A stretch of DNA of 7,188 bases, from the NCBI GenBank assembly GCA_046729855.1, contig JBKPHM010000041.1, forward strand, positions 1 through 7,188, written 5' to 3'. Every line of letters begins with the position of its first letter. The stretch's first letter is position 1. The DNA is from DATHSY01 sp046729855. GTDB lineage: Bacteria; Actinomycetota; UBA4738; HRBIN12. Positions 5,937-7,188 of this stretch are shown here, in pieces. The notes under the pieces were generated by a model. That model had not been told where the DNA came from. It was given only the letters and a program-made list of their open reading frames with translations, and did not search any database. A program made the position numbers and the translations under genes.

Positions 5937-6647
5937 TTGCAAGCGCGCCTCCTCGCGTGGTTCAGCGACAACGGAAGGGATCTTCCGTGGCGGCGGACGC
6001 GCGATCCGTATCGCGTGCTCGTCTCAGAGGTGATGCTCCAGCAGACGCAGGTGCCGCGGGTGATCCCGCGCTACCTCGCTTGGATCGAGCGTTGGCCGAG
6101 CGTCGAGGCCCTCGCGGCCGCGCCTCGCGACGAAGTGATCCGAGCCTGGCAGGGGCTCGGCTACAACCGCCGCGCGGTCAACCTGCACCGAGCTGCGCAG
6201 GTGGTGGCCGAGGAGGGGTGGCCGGAGGATCTGAAGGAGCTGCCCGGCGTCGGCGAGTACACCGCCGCCGCGGTCAGGCGCTTCGCGCTCGGCGAGCCGA
6301 TCCTCCCGATCGACACGAACGTCCGGCGGGTGCTCGACCGGACCGGCGGCCAGTTCGGGCCCGAGGCTGCGGAGGCGCTGATGGATCTCGGCGCGACCCT
6401 CTGCCTGGCAAGGATCCCGCGTTGCGAGATTTGCCCCTTGGCCGAGCAATGTCCGTCGCGTGGGCGCCGCTACGAGCCGTTGCGCAAGCAGTCACGGTTC
6501 GAAGGCTCGTTTCGCCAGCGTCGGGCAGACACCCTCCGGCTCGTTGCTGCGGGGCGTGTCACTGGACTCGACCCGGACGCCGTCTCCTCCCTGGCGAAGG
6601 ACGGGCTTGTGGAGATCACTGACGGGAGGGTGCGACTGCCGGCCTAG
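5937..6647 (+). CDS. mutY: A/G-specific adenine DNA glycosylase (MutY family)
   Basis: The product has 236 residues. In base-excision repair MutY removes adenine mispaired with 8-oxoguanine. Visible features are the catalytic Glu31 in SEVMLQQTQ, a helix-hairpin-helix LPGVGEYTAAAV (103-114), the catalytic Asp126 in PIDTNVRRV, and a 4Fe-4S cluster at C156-X6-C163-X2-C166-X5-C172. Tyr108 stands where endonuclease III has its catalytic Lys, which favours MutY (or the related mismatch thymine glycosylases) over Nth. The region after the cluster is only about 65 residues and starts RFEGSFRQRRADTLR; the larger NUDIX-like 8-oxoG recognition domain of E. coli MutY is missing. The start is a TTG at 5937, the only reasonable start near the first conserved residues; the frame is open further upstream, but only as a shadow of regulator 4. 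A weak TAGG precedes it. The stop overlaps that of the convergent gene. Confidence 0.88.
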   Translation: MQARLLAWFSDNGRDLPWRRTRDPYRVLVSEVMLQQTQVPRVIPRYLAWIERWPSVEALAAAPRDEVIRAWQGLGYNRRAVNLHRAAQVVAEEGWPEDLKELPGVGEYTAAAVRRFALGEPILPIDTNVRRVLDRTGGQFGPEAAEALMDLGATLCLARIPRCEICPLAEQCPSRGRRYEPLRKQSRFEGSFRQRRADTLRLVAAGRVTGLDPDAVSSLAKDGLVEITDGRVRLPA

Positions 6648-7188
6648 ACGGAGTGGCGCATCCAGACGTTCGGCTCGACGTGGCGGCCGATCCCGCCCCG
6701 AACCTCGAGCGGAGCGAGCATCCCCTCCACGACGTACGTGCCGTCTTCTGGGAGCTGCAAACCCGTCCACTCCTCCCAGTCGGACGCCGGCGCCTCGATC
6801 ACCATCGACTGCGGCGCCAAGGCGATGATCTCGCCGCCGACGCGCTCGTGAGTGCGGATCCACGGATCGAAATGCGTTCCGTCCGCGCGCCGCCATTCGA
6901 CGAATCGCTCGATCGGAGTCAACGGGTACCGCTCCTTGAGCGTTGGGCGGACAGGTGCGATCAGCTCGCGCAGCGCGTGTGTGCGTGCGGCTTCACGCAT
7001 CGCCTCGATCATGCGGCTCGAGAGTTGCTCGCCGCGGCGTTCGGGCAAGACTGCGATCGCGAGCGCGCAGAGCACGGTCGGCTCGCGCTCGCGCTTGAAG
7101 GCGCGCGTAAAGCCCTCGTCCCAGCCAGAGGGGAGGTCGGCCTCGGTGCCGTCCCACGGCGTCGGTACCGAATGCAGCTCCGCGACCA
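6644..7188 (-). CDS. GNAT-like acetyltransferase-fold protein, partial
   Basis: The frame is open from the right edge to the TAG at 6646-6644, about 180 residues; the N-terminus lies outside the window. The visible part reads LCALAIAVLPERRGEQLSSRMIEAMREAARTH, which fits the GNAT pattern of a central strand, an R-x-x-G-type acetyl-CoA loop (RRGEQL) and a helix. It then has FDPWIRTHERVGG, WEEWTGLQLPEDGTYVV and a C-terminal VEPNVWMRH. From memory such segments occur in actinobacterial proteins labelled GNAT-like; the substrate is unknown. An internal GTG at 7075 opens a shorter version, but clear coding sequence lies upstream, so it is not the start. It converges on mutY with a 4-bp overlap. Confidence 0.65.
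   Translation of the reverse strand, partial: VAELHSVPTPWDGTEADLPSGWDEGFTRAFKREREPTVLCALAIAVLPERRGEQLSSRMIEAMREAARTHALRELIAPVRPTLKERYPLTPIERFVEWRRADGTHFDPWIRTHERVGGEIIALAPQSMVIEAPASDWEEWTGLQLPEDGTYVVEGMLAPLEVRGGIGRHVEPNVWMRHSV

Overview
The window is high-GC DNA, with long spurious open frames on every strand, GTG/TTG starts and actinobacterial-style proteins. It looks like a soil actinobacterium, perhaps of the Thermoleophilia (Solirubrobacterales/Gaiellales type). The lineage is inferred from composition and gene style only.

The left 6 kb is a paralogous array built on one module: a secreted vanadium-haloperoxidase-like/PAP2 protein on the minus strand, divergent from a GAF-like + LuxR/GerE-type regulator on the plus strand, with under 100 bp between them. 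Module 1 occupies 1-1620 (PAP2 gene cut by the left edge, intact regulator). Module 2 occupies about 2582-4196 with the intact first half of its PAP2 gene; the whole PAP2 gene is 1735-3084, and its regulator is broken by three indels. Corresponding points lie about 2.58 kb apart. Next come a heavily deleted third regulator (about 4224-4774), reduced mainly to its HTH domain, and an intact fourth regulator (4894-5925), neither with a PAP2 partner. So of four regulator copies, two look functional and two are decaying.

The three copies with recognisable 5' regions share a promoter block, TRGAGT-N17-TATCTT. A GTG start lies 8-11 nt after the -10 and no Shine-Dalgarno is present, which fits leaderless transcription. 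An 18-bp palindrome that is perfect in module 2 and degenerate in the others sits across the spacer and -10; it is a candidate operator that could also affect the divergent PAP2 gene. The PAP2 genes, in contrast, have good Shine-Dalgarno sites. Regulator 1 and PAP2 gene 2 converge on a strong 16-18 bp hairpin.

The right end is housekeeping: a MutY-type DNA glycosylase (5937-6647) begins 11 nt after regulator 4, and a GNAT-like protein (minus strand, cut by the right edge) converges on it so that the two stop codons share the palindrome CTAG. I see no RNA genes, CRISPR array, insertion sequence or prophage gene, and no stretch over 300 bases lacks a gene or pseudogene.
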